From positions 17,858,001 to 17,918,000 of the forward strand of contig OX485806.1 in assembly GCA_950295325.1 (NCBI GenBank): a DNA stretch of 60,000 nt, read 5' to 3'. The DNA comes from Polytrichum commune (taxonomy: Eukaryota > Streptophyta > Polytrichopsida > Polytrichales > Polytrichaceae). Numbering within the stretch: position 1 is the first letter of the stretch; each line of letters opens with the position of its first letter. Below are positions 39,101-50,021 of this stretch, in pieces. The notes beneath the pieces are model-generated. The model had not been told where the DNA came from, ran no database searches, and saw only the letters and a list, made by a program, of their open reading frames with translations. The position numbers and the translations under genes were made by a program.

Positions 39101-39567
39101 ACCAAAGGAGTAATAATAATTTCAATTCATTTCATGACAAAAATGTAAAAGAAACAAAAAATACCATCAATTCTACCAAGCTCACGTCCAAAATTTGCAA
39201 TTATTTATTTATTTAGTTTGTAAAACATCCCTCCTACATGCTTTTTGTCGAGCATCCCAATTTAACCTTGTTACATTAATTTGGTGTCTCTGACCTTGAT
39301 TTAGGGGTTGACTTGGTTTTACATAGTTATCAACGTGCTCACCCTCCCCCTTGGGCATGTGCTACAAAATGTCACCCTTTATTGTCTATGTTGCACCCAT
39401 TATGGTTATTCACCTCACACAATGTTAGGATATGGGTGTCCTCAAACTATCTAAATGAGGGCCATGTAGTTGGACCCACAAGAATGAGGGTTCGATTCTC
39501 CGTGGTGGCTTATTATGTTCCACTACTTGCATGTTATTGTGGGCGAGAGGGGATTGTCACAACACTG
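36137..39567. other. intergenic, decayed repeats, no gene
   Basis: AT-rich sequence with scattered CACTA-MITE words (GTGGGCCACACTAAA near 37660 and 38480) and a GATGAATAGTGTGGG block. Open frames are short and none shows a known motif or plausible exon structure. A partial duplication sits at about 37710-37960, where GTGGTG(T/A)A.GT.G(G/C)(C/T)AAG..G and GGTGAGCC.ATTTG(G/A)AGGAG(C)..AAG recur about 170 bases apart. Confidence 0.5.
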
Positions 39568-39794
39568 CACTAAATAGTCCTATTAGCGTGGGCGAGAAAT
39601 TAGCGTGGGAATAATTAATGTGGGCACTCTCAATGTCTGGATGGGGTGGAAATAACGTGGATCCAAGGCTCAATCTTCCTCGACACTTCCGACCAAAAGC
39701 ATACATCAAATTAAAATAACGACCTTCGATCAAAAGTAGCAAAAACTAACAGTTGTCACCCGCATCAATTTCCTAGAACACTAGAGATTTAGTG
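39568..39794. mobile_element. CACTA-ended MITE
   Basis: The left end CACTAAATAGTCCTATTAGC and the reverse complement of the right end CACTAAATCTCTAGTG are inverted at the terminal eight bases. Internal words GTGGGCGAGAAATTAGCGTGG match the family at 40679. It is 227 bp with no coding frame and no clear target duplication. Confidence 0.5.
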
Positions 39795-40678
39795 TAGACT
39801 AGTAGTTGACACGGCCCATGTTAATTTATTATTTATTATTTATATTATTATCAACCCCTAAATGCTTATGGAGTTTGTTATGGACCTCTCATACACATGG
39901 TTCAAAGAAAATTGTGCAACATGAATATAGATTGCAACATGAATTCTTGGCAACAAGTCACATCTTGTTGTTGTTTTGCAAGGTTATTTCATCAAACACT
40001 TCAGACCTTAGACAACTGATCAACTAATTCAACTATTAGTTAACTAGTTGGCTTTCGTAACTCCAGTTGTTCTTGATTTGACCTACCAAAAAATGTAGTC
40101 AGCTATAGTTATTGTGAATTAAGTTTGCCAAAGAATATAGTTAGTTTATATATATCTATATATCTATAACACTAAAGTTAAGCGTAGCTTATTCACTAAA
40201 TTATTTTGTATTGTTGTAGTGTCACTAGTGTGTTATTTGTGTTGGTGGTGTACATGGAGGTTGTTCCGGAGCCTAACACTGTGAGTGATCGTATAAAGGC
40301 GTTTCTTGATGATCCTCAGTGGCTTGAGCATATTAAAGACCCTTGACTAAAGCAAATCAAGAGGCGAACTTCTTCAAATATGTAACAATATTTGGAATTT
40401 CTCTAGTTAACTAGAGTTGTTCCCTAAAATGTATTGGAGAAAATATAGTTAACTATAGTTATTTTGGCAGTTGTCCAAGGTTTGAAACACTTAGACACAA
40501 AACTGCCTTAGAAAGAGTATGATGAATATTTCATATCCTCCAATATAGAAGAGAGAATGCACAATTAGTACAAACCCACTAAAAAAATGCAGGGGGTTAA
40601 TGTTGGTTCTAGAGAACTATGGTGGCCCACACTATATGACTATTTAATATACTTACCATTCACCACTAGGAGGATCTA

Positions 40679-41010
40679 CACTAAATAGTCCTAACAACGT
40701 GGGCCACACTAATTTTTTCTAGAACCCATGCTGATTCTCATAATGAGAGTCAACGTGGGCCACATTAATTCATAACCCATGGTAAACTTCTTGTAGAAAA
40801 TTAGCATGGGTCCAAATAATTGTTTTAAAAATTGAAGATTAAGGTGACTACTTGATTTATCTAAGGTACTGGTCGGGAGTCTTCATGAAGACTTAGGGGA
40901 AGACTTGGGGTCTTGGACCTACGGTTATTCCATCTCGAGGAGAAGATTAGTGGCCAATGCTAGTTATTTCCACACTAATTTTCCACCCACACTAAAAGGA
41001 GCATTTGGTG
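40679..41010. mobile_element. CACTA-ended MITE
   Basis: The left end CACTAAATAGTCCTAACAAC continues into GTGGGCCACACTAATTT. The right end in reverse complement is CACCAAATGCTCCTTTTAGT, continuing into GTGGGTGGAAA. The same body words recur in the copies at 34.9 and 39.6 kb. It lies just upstream of a GC-rich block that may be a promoter. Confidence 0.5.
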
Positions 41011-41049
41011 CACCTAACTTACTTACTTTCTACAGCATGGCGTGGTAAT

Positions 41050-41460
41050 GAAAACACTTGTCGTGAGCGAAGTTCGGTGAGCGACGCGTGGCAAGAACCC
41101 ATACGTCAGGACACACGGCCCTACTAGTAAGTTACTCCTTCGTCTGTCTTCAGCGTGGAACCCTAATCATGTGGACTTGCGACTCGGGGAGCCAGGAGAT
41201 GCCCCATGTGCATCATACTTACTTGAGCCATGGCCCCCTAGGGTTTCACCAGCGTCACTGTTCGCTCGCTCGCTCGCTCGCCTGTCTGCCTCTCCGCGCG
41301 GCCATTGCCGAAGCATGGATTCGGAACGGCACAGCTCAAAATACGCCACATGTCGGTATGTCGATCGAACCCTGCCGTGACCCGAGCATTTTCATCCATT
41401 TCCGTGCGTGTCGCCAGGGTTTTAATGTCGAGCTGAGGGCGCACCAGGGTTGACTTCTCG
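41050..41460 (+). promoter_or_regulatory. GC-rich CpG-dense block, possible promoter
   Basis: GC and CpG density rise abruptly after 13 kb of AT-rich spacer, with a (GCTC)n run at 41260-41282 and several short frames open on both strands. It lies about 2.0-2.4 kb upstream of the CaaX-protein exons on the plus strand, so it may be that gene's promoter or first non-coding exon. The coding first exon was not identified. This assignment rests on composition and position only. Confidence 0.35.
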
Positions 41461-43015
41461 GTGTTGCGAGGTTTTGGCTTTTCTTTTCGGTATGTTTGTT
41501 GTTGTTGTTGTTTCAGGAAAGTTTGATGCGGAGTTGAAGTTTTTTTCGTTTTTTGAAGTGTTGATGAGCTTTGGAGGGGGGAGGGTTGAGGTTGAGTGAG
41601 TAGCCTGGCATTGCAGCTGCGGGTTTTTGGCATGTGGTAAGCTGTCCGAGTTGAGGTTCTGAGTGTGTGGTTGCATTTTTCTTCTCTCTCTTTGTGCTTA
41701 TGCACAAAAAAAATCAGAGTGGGAAGAAGGAGAGTGTGATTGGATTGACCTTTTATGCTGAAGGACTCTACGGCATTGCGGCAAGATGCATACTTGCTTG
41801 TAGAGCGCGAGGCAGAGTGCTTCTTGTTTGCATTGTGTTCTCGGCTCTGAAAATTGTCAGATGTTAATGTTTACTTACAACGGTGCCTTGGGGGCTCCAG
41901 TCTTGACCGCCGACACAATCATTTAAAGTTAACCCCGTTTGATGCATACACTCTTAACTACGATTCAGCTGGGGAATGATGAATGACCTGGAGCAAGTGG
42001 AGTGAGACTTGTTCACTGTGCAAGGGGCTGCATAAATGAAGGTGCCAATGGTTTTTGAAGCCGATTGTGTATGGTAGCACTGCTAGCACGACAGAAATGA
42101 TCACAAAGGGAATTTTTTTCTCTAGTTTAATTTCGGTGCTTGTGAACAGAGACTTTTACATCAGAGAGTGATGGTGAGTTGCCACTGCACATCCTAATTT
42201 AGGTCTGTCCATCTCATCTCGAAGTAACACAAGCTGGGGACAAAGGTCACTTTAAATTGGTGCGAGGCAAAAGTGTATGTTACTCGAACAAAAATTGCTA
42301 AACATGTTTTCGTGTCCATCCCCTGTTCTATGCTATATTATATTTTTATATTATGGATGAGTAGTAGCGGCCTGCCCCACATTCAATCTATTGATTCGTA
42401 TCTTGGGAACGGCTGCCCTGAACGATGTGGTCATATGAGTATTTGCCTGTCACATGTGATCATTTTAGTTGTGGGTGCACTCCTTTCTTGACGCTTTCAG
42501 TTTCCTTGGAAGAATTCACATGTACCTTTTTCTTTCGTTCTTAACGCACATCCGCCTTTGCAGGCATCATGACGACATGAAACTTAAGGCTGAAGTGCTG
42601 TCCCGGAGCATCAGTTTCGCTGGCAACTGACCATTCTTCATCGGTGTGGCAGTTTGGGGGAAGGCAGGCTTGAACAATCTCCTTTTCTTCCTTCTACCTT
42701 TCTCCCTACTGTATACCACCCTTCCACTTTTCCCTCCATTTTTACATAACCGTTATTTCAAATCTTTCTCTCAAGACTGGGGCGCGGTGTTGCATTGGAC
42801 CTTCTTAAGCATGGAGATCACGGAGGTGAAGGATCGGCGTAAACCTGCCAGCATGCAAGGCGGGAGGGTGGACACTGCTAGTATTACCACATTGGGTTCT
42901 AGAGTTCCAGAGTTCGAGACGTAGAACGTCACACATAAAAAAATGGCCCGAGATGCAAATGTGGTTTGGAAAGTAGGCCAAACCCGTGGATTAGATATGT
43001 CATAGATGTTCACAT

Positions 43016-43460
43016 GCTATCAATAAGGAAGTGTAGGATTGGTAGCTGAAAGGTACTTGGTGAAGTGGTTAATGAGACCCATGTGGGCGAATGATGTAGG
43101 TATGGTTGCTTTTGTGAGCTTGTCCATGTAGGAGAGTGTGTTGCACGAGAGATCAATAGGGGACGGTCAGAGACACACACGGATTTTGAAGAAGTCTTTA
43201 GGAGGGGAGGTTAAAGGCTCTCCTTGCCGATGCTCACATGCTACTGATAAGATTGTATAGGATTAGTTAATGGGATCCATGTGGGTGAATGAAGGAGGTA
43301 TAGTACTTATGTGAATTTGTCAATGTAGGAGAGCCTTTTGCAAGAGAGAACATTAGGAGTGAAGTGGCAGGTATACAGACATAGGTAGAGGAGCAGAGGT
43401 AGAAGGCGGTGACAGACAGAAATTTGAAGAAAGTTCTCATTGGGGGAGGTTAAAGGCTCT
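43016..43460 (+). repeat. tandem duplication upstream of the CaaX gene
   Basis: Two copies of a unit of about 235 bp. Matching words in order are GGATT(G/A)GT near 43036 and 43260, ATGTGGG(C/T)GAATGA near 43081 and 43278, TGTAGGAGAG(T/C) near 43126 and 43325, and GGGAGGTTAAAGGCTCTC at 43205 and 43444. The second copy runs into the first recognisable coding exon of the next gene, so the duplication may have affected that gene's 5' part. Confidence 0.7.
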
Positions 43461-44706
43461 CTTCGCTGGCGCCAGACAAGGACACCCCACGAGGGTGTGC
43501 CCCTGATTTGTGTTGCTCGTGTTGTTGCTGGCTTACCAACAAAATCCCTGAGTCTCTCAAGGAGGCGGAGGAGAACCAGCACGGGGATGCTGATATGGCC
43601 CCCTCTGCACCTATATCATCACTCCCCCCTCCGATGCCCTCTCCTGCATTCGGAGTGAATGATGGGGTTGCCCAGCAGTCCAATGGCCACTCTTTAGGCT
43701 CCACCAAGCTACCGGGCAAGAGTAATCTCAAGCATTCACCTTCCATACCTTCTACTTCTACCTCCCATTCCCATTCAGGGAATGGGTCGTCAGTTCCCGA
43801 GAGCAGGGGGTTTGGAGATTTTGAGGAGGCGGATGACGATCATCATGGTGGTCATGAGGAGTGCAATAATAGGGGGCCATGTAAAGTTCAATGGATTGAC
43901 AACTTTGGGAAGGATTTGACCCAAGTTTTTGAGTTTGAGCCCAGGTATGAGGTGTGTTTTGGTTCTGTGTGAAAGAGTCCAAGCAGTCTTTTTTAAAATT
44001 TGTGGGCAAGCTTTTTCTCTTCTATGTAGTTCTCTCTTACATCCCTCACACAGGAGGGCTTGCCAATTCGAAATAGTGACTAACATGTCAATCGATCTTT
44101 GTCTCTTGTTTTGTCTTGGACTGATGGTGACCATTTTAAGTTGGTCACCAGCGAATGAGCCTCTTTGAATATGAGATGACTAACACGAAATGGTCACCAT
44201 CGTCCAAAAATAAGATGAGACGAGTATTGATTACACGCTGGGTCACCAATTTGAGTTGGCAAGCTGTCCTGTGTGAGTGGTGTATCTCTTGGTCATTAGC
44301 AGAGAGGGTTATGTGAGAGTTCTACTCAAGGTTTTCCAGGTTCACATCAGTTGTAACCTTCACCTTGTACTGTGGTCTGATCCCTTTTTGTAGTGACCTA
44401 CTGTCCGTTCTCTCTTCAAAGGGCTTTAGTCATTGTAGCAGGTCCTGTTCCTGCAAACCGATCGATAATACTTTTATCAGTTACTTCAATGTGGTAGGTT
44501 CATTTGCATCCTGTAGCTGCAAGCTATTTTTTGCACATTGGTGGGTGTTTGCTGCAGACAAATCAAAGTATTGTGTATATTGATTCCAGTATCGCTGTTT
44601 CTTATAAGCTCTTTGTCCTGTATGGAGCAGCAGTGACTCAGACGATTCAGACGACGACGATGACGATTGTGAGTCGTCACAGGCCTGTACTTGCGTGATC
44701 CAATGA
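43454..44706 (+). CDS. small acidic plant protein with C-terminal CaaX-like box (5' end unresolved)
   Basis: Two exons are clear: an exon ending at 43944 and one at 44631-44706. The junction joins AG|C into Ser, giving FEFEPSSDSDDSDDDDDD, then CESSQACTCVIQ and a stop. Upstream lies a Cys-rich stretch (LCCSCCCWLTNKIPESL), a Ser/Pro-rich linker and the conserved box CKVQWIDNFGKDLTQVFEFE. The order, a V(Q/S)W..(N/H)GK.L..V.EFEPS box, an acidic run and a terminal Cys box, matches a plant family of unknown function as I remember it. The last four residues CVIQ fit a CaaX prenylation signal (farnesyl type) with another Cys two residues before, so membrane anchoring is inferred. The frame is open from 43454 but has no ATG before the internal Met near 43593, so an upstream exon is expected. 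Function is unknown. Confidence 0.6.
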
Positions 44707-47200
44707 CAATTACTGGTACAGAAATGGGCCCTTCATCGAGAGCGTGGAAGTTCTGTGGCCAGGCTACATTTGATTAAATGGGTGTATTCTACGATCCTCT
44801 GTTGGGGTCCCCAGTAGAGGGGCTGTGACAAGTACTACGTCATCCATCATAAGGAAAATGCTTCCTCCAGGGTTTGGAGTTCATGCAAATTGGGGCTTCT
44901 GGTGGCCAGTCTTTCACATGGTGAGAACCTTTTAGCAGCCATGGTTAACTTTGTTTTATTCCAAAGATCTACAATGACAAATGACAAACATTGTCTGGAA
45001 AAGTAGCAGGTTCTTTTCCAGAGAAGGCTTTGTCTTACCTCAGGAGAAAATTTTCCAAAGGAACCAATGTGAATCTTAAAGGTTTTATGTGTCCGTGTTG
45101 GAGCCCCAGTGGATGGAACGATTTAGCACTTGTTGGTGCCCCGGTGTCAGAAGCTGTCAGGAGGTGTTCTGTGTGTCTCATTTTTGCCACTCAAATCTGC
45201 CCCTCAAAGAGGGAGACTTCTAGATGAGACATCAATTGAGACGGTTTCTGTGATGTGAAGCCAGATCATTGGAAAAAATGATTCTATCACCTCCAAAGCG
45301 CGGACAGCTCTGCTCTGCTCTGCTCTGCTCTTTGTAGTTCCCCCTACAGGTAGAGGACCGGGGAATGTTGTATTTCTTCATTAGTCAAGGATGGATTGCC
45401 AAGAGCCTTGGCAGTGTGGTGTGTGCTAACCTTCAGCACCTGTGGTTATAGATAGGAATCTATATTTTGGAGTCATCCACAAGTGGAAAGCCATTCTGTG
45501 GTTGTAGACATGTAAATGAGTGAACTATTCTCCTTGAATTTTGTAGGGTAGTGGTAGTGGGAACAATCTTATGTAAATCTTGTGTTTTTAGCTCTTCAAA
45601 GATAGGTGTTATAATTTCAGTTTCGTTCTCAACCAGAATGGTCTGGATTGTGTCGTGTTTTCACTCATTTCATACCTGAACATGATTGTGTTGCCCTAAA
45701 TCCAAGCCTTGCTTATTATTGTGTATTTTATGACGCCTAATTAGAGTTTCCTAGTACTGGTATAAACTGATCCACAGAAAAAAGATAGGTCTCCTGCCAA
45801 TCAATTGGTCTTGCGGCTGAGGGGTGATATCATTGTCTGGGCATCTGAACATTTACAGTATGGGAAAGTTAAGTCTTGTGTCCAACAGTGGCTTCCATGT
45901 CGACAAACTCATTTGCACTATGCAATCGTTCAAAAGTAGACCCCTGAGAGGAACACACCTGTGAACTTTTCGTTGATCAACCATGTCTCTGAAGTCCACT
46001 TGCCATGTCAAAATAAGTTTAGGTGGCAACTCAATTTATGTTGCACAGAAAAGAATTGGAATTGGTGAGAATAATCCAATGGAAGGGAAAACATTCCTTC
46101 CCCGTGCTATTGCTAATTCCTTCTCCAATTGAGTGCAAGCTTACACTTAGATGTTGCTTTGATGGATTCTCTTTGGAATGTCCATGATTAAGCACTTTAT
46201 TGAAATCCTAGGCTACTTCATAAAGGTTGCTGATGATTGTCAAGAGTTGGAGCTTCTCAGTTTTGTGGGCCGAAAGCCAATGAGCTTTTGAGCATATTTG
46301 GCTTGTCATGAAATATTCATTATTTAAAACGATTTTGTCCTCTATATCTCAGTTTGAACACAACCATTGTACACTCACTCAAACTATCACAAATGGCCCT
46401 TTACACTAGAACTAGAGGTGAGAACGAACTTGCAAAATAGTGCCCACAAACAAGAGCTTTAGCAACCTCCATGAGGTAATGTAGATGGAGCTTGAATGAT
46501 TACCTTTTTCGACTAACCCATTTCTCATGAAATATGCAATTAGGAGAAGATGGTTAGTAAATCCTAATTGAGGTCGTAGTCACATTCTTCATAATTTATG
46601 GAGCTCATATAAATTTCTCATTTATTGTCAAATTAAAGATTCTCATGCTCATTAGAGTTTGTGGACTTTGTGTGTAGGAACATTTGGTGGTTGGGTTGGA
46701 AGAAGTGGAAGAAGAAAAAAAACCTTCAGTGGCATTTATTTTTTGTGTTCACTCCATATCTATAACACTATGGGCGTAGATCTGCTTTACTACATCACAC
46801 TAAAGTTTGTTTAGTTTTCACCATACTTGCACGGATGTGCTTTCTAACCCTAATGTTGTCATGCGCACAATTTTCTTCAAAGTCGTTCTATTAAATTGAA
46901 TCACCAAACTTGTCATCAATCTTATTGCCACCAAGTGCCAACCCCACGATTACAACAAAGTCTTCACCGCCAACCATCAACAAGGATCTAAATTGATTTG
47001 TGTCCTTTGAAATCATAGTTTTGTTGTTTGTGTTTGTCTGGAAGCATGTAGTCGGTCGTGCAAGTTTTTTAGTTTGAATGTGTTTAAGAAACACAAGTTA
47101 ATTTCTAATGATTTGTTTTTTTACAAAAATAATTGATTTTATTAAATATGACTTTTCCTTATAAATTGGATACTAATTCAATAAATCGAAATATCCAATT
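44707..47200. other. 3' flank and intergenic, no gene seen
   Basis: The first kilobase probably includes the 3' UTR of the CaaX gene. It holds a (TCTGC)n microsatellite near 45308-45331 and several short open frames without motifs. From about 46300 the sequence becomes AT-rich and repeat-like. Confidence 0.45.
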
Positions 47201-48874
47201 AATCTAATATTTAAAATAAAACCTTACTTCTTCATTCAAACTAAATTGTCAATCATTCACTTAAGCTATGTAAACCTCATTTCATCATCCAAACTAACTT
47301 TTCATTTTTCACCAAAACTCTTTATTATTCATTCAAACCACTCAAACCTCACTTCTTTACTCATGCATCATCATTTCTTGTTTCCATCACTCAAATTTCT
47401 AGCATCACTCTTGCATCACTCTAACATCACTCATACATCAATTATAATTTACTTTATTCATGCATTGTTCTTAGGCCTCTCATCAATGGTCTATGGGGAT
47501 CTCCAAAGTTTCGTCAATAGTCTCCGCCACTCATTCAAAGTCTTCAACATCTCCAAATTTCTTCGAGGTCTTTAATGCCTCCAAATTCCTCTAAGGTCTT
47601 CAACTTCTCCGAATTCCGAATGCCCAACTCACAATGCCCCACCATCCTTTTTCCATTCCTAAAATATTTGTTCACCCTTTAGCCAATAGGAAACTATTGG
47701 GGTTAGGACATCAAAGACCCCTAAGTGGCTAGGTAACAGCCGCTACCGCCCCCGGTAAACCTTAACCTTCTTAAACTCTAACTATAAGCCCTACCTACCA
47801 AGTTCTCCTGGTCTTGAATTCAAGATTAGTTCTCAACTAATTAGAATAATTAATACAATATCATACTAATTTCCATCTATAAACATACTTGGAATAACAA
47901 CAACAAACGTAAATGCCTACGTTTCAATTAGTAACCGGCCCACATCACGGCACCATAAAGAATCTCCCCAACCTATTCAATAATACTCCTTATAGTCACT
48001 ATAAGGCACACTACCCCAACTGCTCCTATACCTAACTTGAGCTCAAGAACAATTCCAAATCAACCCAGTAGTCTCATATCAAACTCCCAAAAAAAGTCTA
48101 CTTCTTACAACCGTAACCTACAAAAGCCACCACCAATATCACCAAGAGTGGCCCATATACAACAAAAAAATTCCCGCATTAAAAAAAAAATCATAATGAC
48201 TATGTCAAAATGAAACAAAATGCCAACTAATACAAACAAAACCACTCCCACAATCCAACACACCAGCCTTATCACTCCTACCAAAAACCTTTTACATTTT
48301 TTCAAGACACCATTCTCCATCCCACACATGTAAACCATAGCAAAGCATCTCCCAAAACCAAAAATATCCAAATAAAAAACAACAAATCGGCATTAATACA
48401 ATACACACATAATCTTAATCCCTAAATGGTACCAAAAACACCACCTAGTTGATACTAATCGCCACTCCTACCCACGCACTGTCACCTTCAATCACATACA
48501 AACACCAACAAACCCAACAACCAAAACACCATCACCAAGCCTACCAATGACTTAGGATCATGATTGAGATGTGCATAACCACTCCCAACCTCACCATCAT
48601 TACAACATTAGGGACTTCCCTGCTTAGTACAACCTCAATTATAACCTGCTAGATGACCCACATCCCTGCAAACATGCATCAGACTATTTAAACCCTCCCC
48701 GAAAGCCCCTCCCACCTGACATCGATTCCCACTAATGTAGTATCACAACTAGTAGCAAGCCAATACTTATCCATCAGGCCCCTCACAACCACGACCTCGA
48801 CAAGAGCCTCAACGCCAAGCCCACCCTCACAACCATCCCAAGACCAATATCAACAACCCCAATAGCCAACACAC

Positions 48875-50021
48875 TTGAAAACTTGTACCTGCAACCACCA
48901 CCAAGGCCATATCAAGGAAGCAAAGCCCCAACAACCTGGAGTAAGCAACAACAATAAAATATCGAACATGCAGAAAGTAGGCACCACCAACCCGATCCCA
49001 CACCACGATGAAGACATCAACATGCAATTGGAGGCAGTTACACCTGAACATGGTGGTAGCTCGTTACAACTATCAATTTTTCAAGAGTGTGTAGCAGGAT
49101 ATCAAGTTCAAATTGCCAACAAGATTAGAGAAAAAAACATCGATTTGGCATAAAACACCCCCTTTACACTCTCCCACAAAAGTCCAAGAATGGGAGACAC
49201 AAACCACACTTATAGCGCCAAGAGGAGAAAGGCAAGAGGAGACGAATGAACAACAACCTCACACCCTTAAAATAAAATGGGGGCTCACAAAGCCGGAAGT
49301 GCCACAAGGTAGCAATCCCTAGGATCAAAATTGCTGCACAAATGTGGTATGAATATCTAAATTATAAAATTATTGCCATTCATCGAGGCAAAACAATCTT
49401 GAAGGAGAACCAAATCACCAAAACTTGGATGGACTTTGTGAAGCTACATCTCAAGCCCCCGCTCAAAAATGGATTAACATTATTGAGACAAGAACTTGCA
49501 TTTGTGATGGAACTTGAAGGGAGAGAGTGAATCATTGGTAAAGTTGAAAATGGCTCTGAGTTGGTCACAAAGGCGTGTAACCTTCAACTCCACGTCAAAG
49601 GTAACACATTACACGACCATACCACACATAACATCTTCAACATTTGGGTGTGCGAAAGCTACTACATAGGCCAACAACTTGAGTTCTTGACCTTGACAAA
49701 ACCGGAAGTATCGAAGGACTTCACATTTCTTACTCTAGCCACCGAGGAAGCAAGAGACTCAATCTTAGAGCACAACCTAGTTTACGACCATGAAAAACTC
49801 AAGGTTAGTATAGCACATAACCGGTGGGCTAGCAATCTGTCCGAGCTATGCATTAGTACAACCTTAGTTGCCAACAATCTCCCCCAAAAGGAGTTGCAAT
49901 CTGCCATAGTAAGAACCATCAAGAAGTTATTTAGTGAAGACAACATTGTTCTAGTGAACTTTGGACACACTCCAAGCACATAAATGATAGACAAGCTAGA
50001 TGGTGCCACATACAATGTCTT
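48875..50021 (+). pseudogene. LINE ORF1 remnant (nucleic-acid-binding protein)
   Basis: Frames at 48875-49153, 49342-49530 and 49561-49983 together form a broken ORF1. The last contains STTLVANNLPQKELQSAI..IKKLF....IVLVNFGH, which resembles an RNA-recognition-type fold (inferred). Directly after its stop, a +1 shift gives NDRQARWCHIQCL, a conserved-looking block that shows the frame was originally continuous past 49983. At 50021 the similarity ends abruptly at an AT-rich junction and the base composition flips strand. No intact start or full-length frame remains. Confidence 0.55.

Noticed and set aside
39490-39515. tRNA-like T-loop (GGGTTCGATTCTCC)
   Set aside because: The flanking five-base stem does not pair and no D-arm or anticodon arm can be folded upstream. 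It may be an old tRNA-derived repeat but not a tRNA gene.
40255-40350. Short plus-strand frame MEVVPEPNTVSDRIKAFLDD followed by PQWLEHIKDP and a stop
   Set aside because: It looks briefly protein-like but is only 31 codons, has no splice signal and lies in repeat-rich sequence. It could be a transposase scrap, with too little to call.
41238-41705. 155-codon minus-strand frame in the GC-rich block
   Set aside because: Low-complexity Lys/Thr/Gln-rich translation over a TTG microsatellite, with competing open frames on both strands. No homologue is recognisable.
42811-42924. Possible first coding exon of the CaaX gene (MEITEVKDRRKPASM)
   Set aside because: No in-phase donor joins it convincingly to 43454, and the duplication in between obscures the structure.
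48105-48371. Hydrophobic 88-codon minus-strand frame
   Set aside because: It is the complement of A/C-rich LINE sequence, which always yields Val/Phe/Leu/Gly-rich translations.
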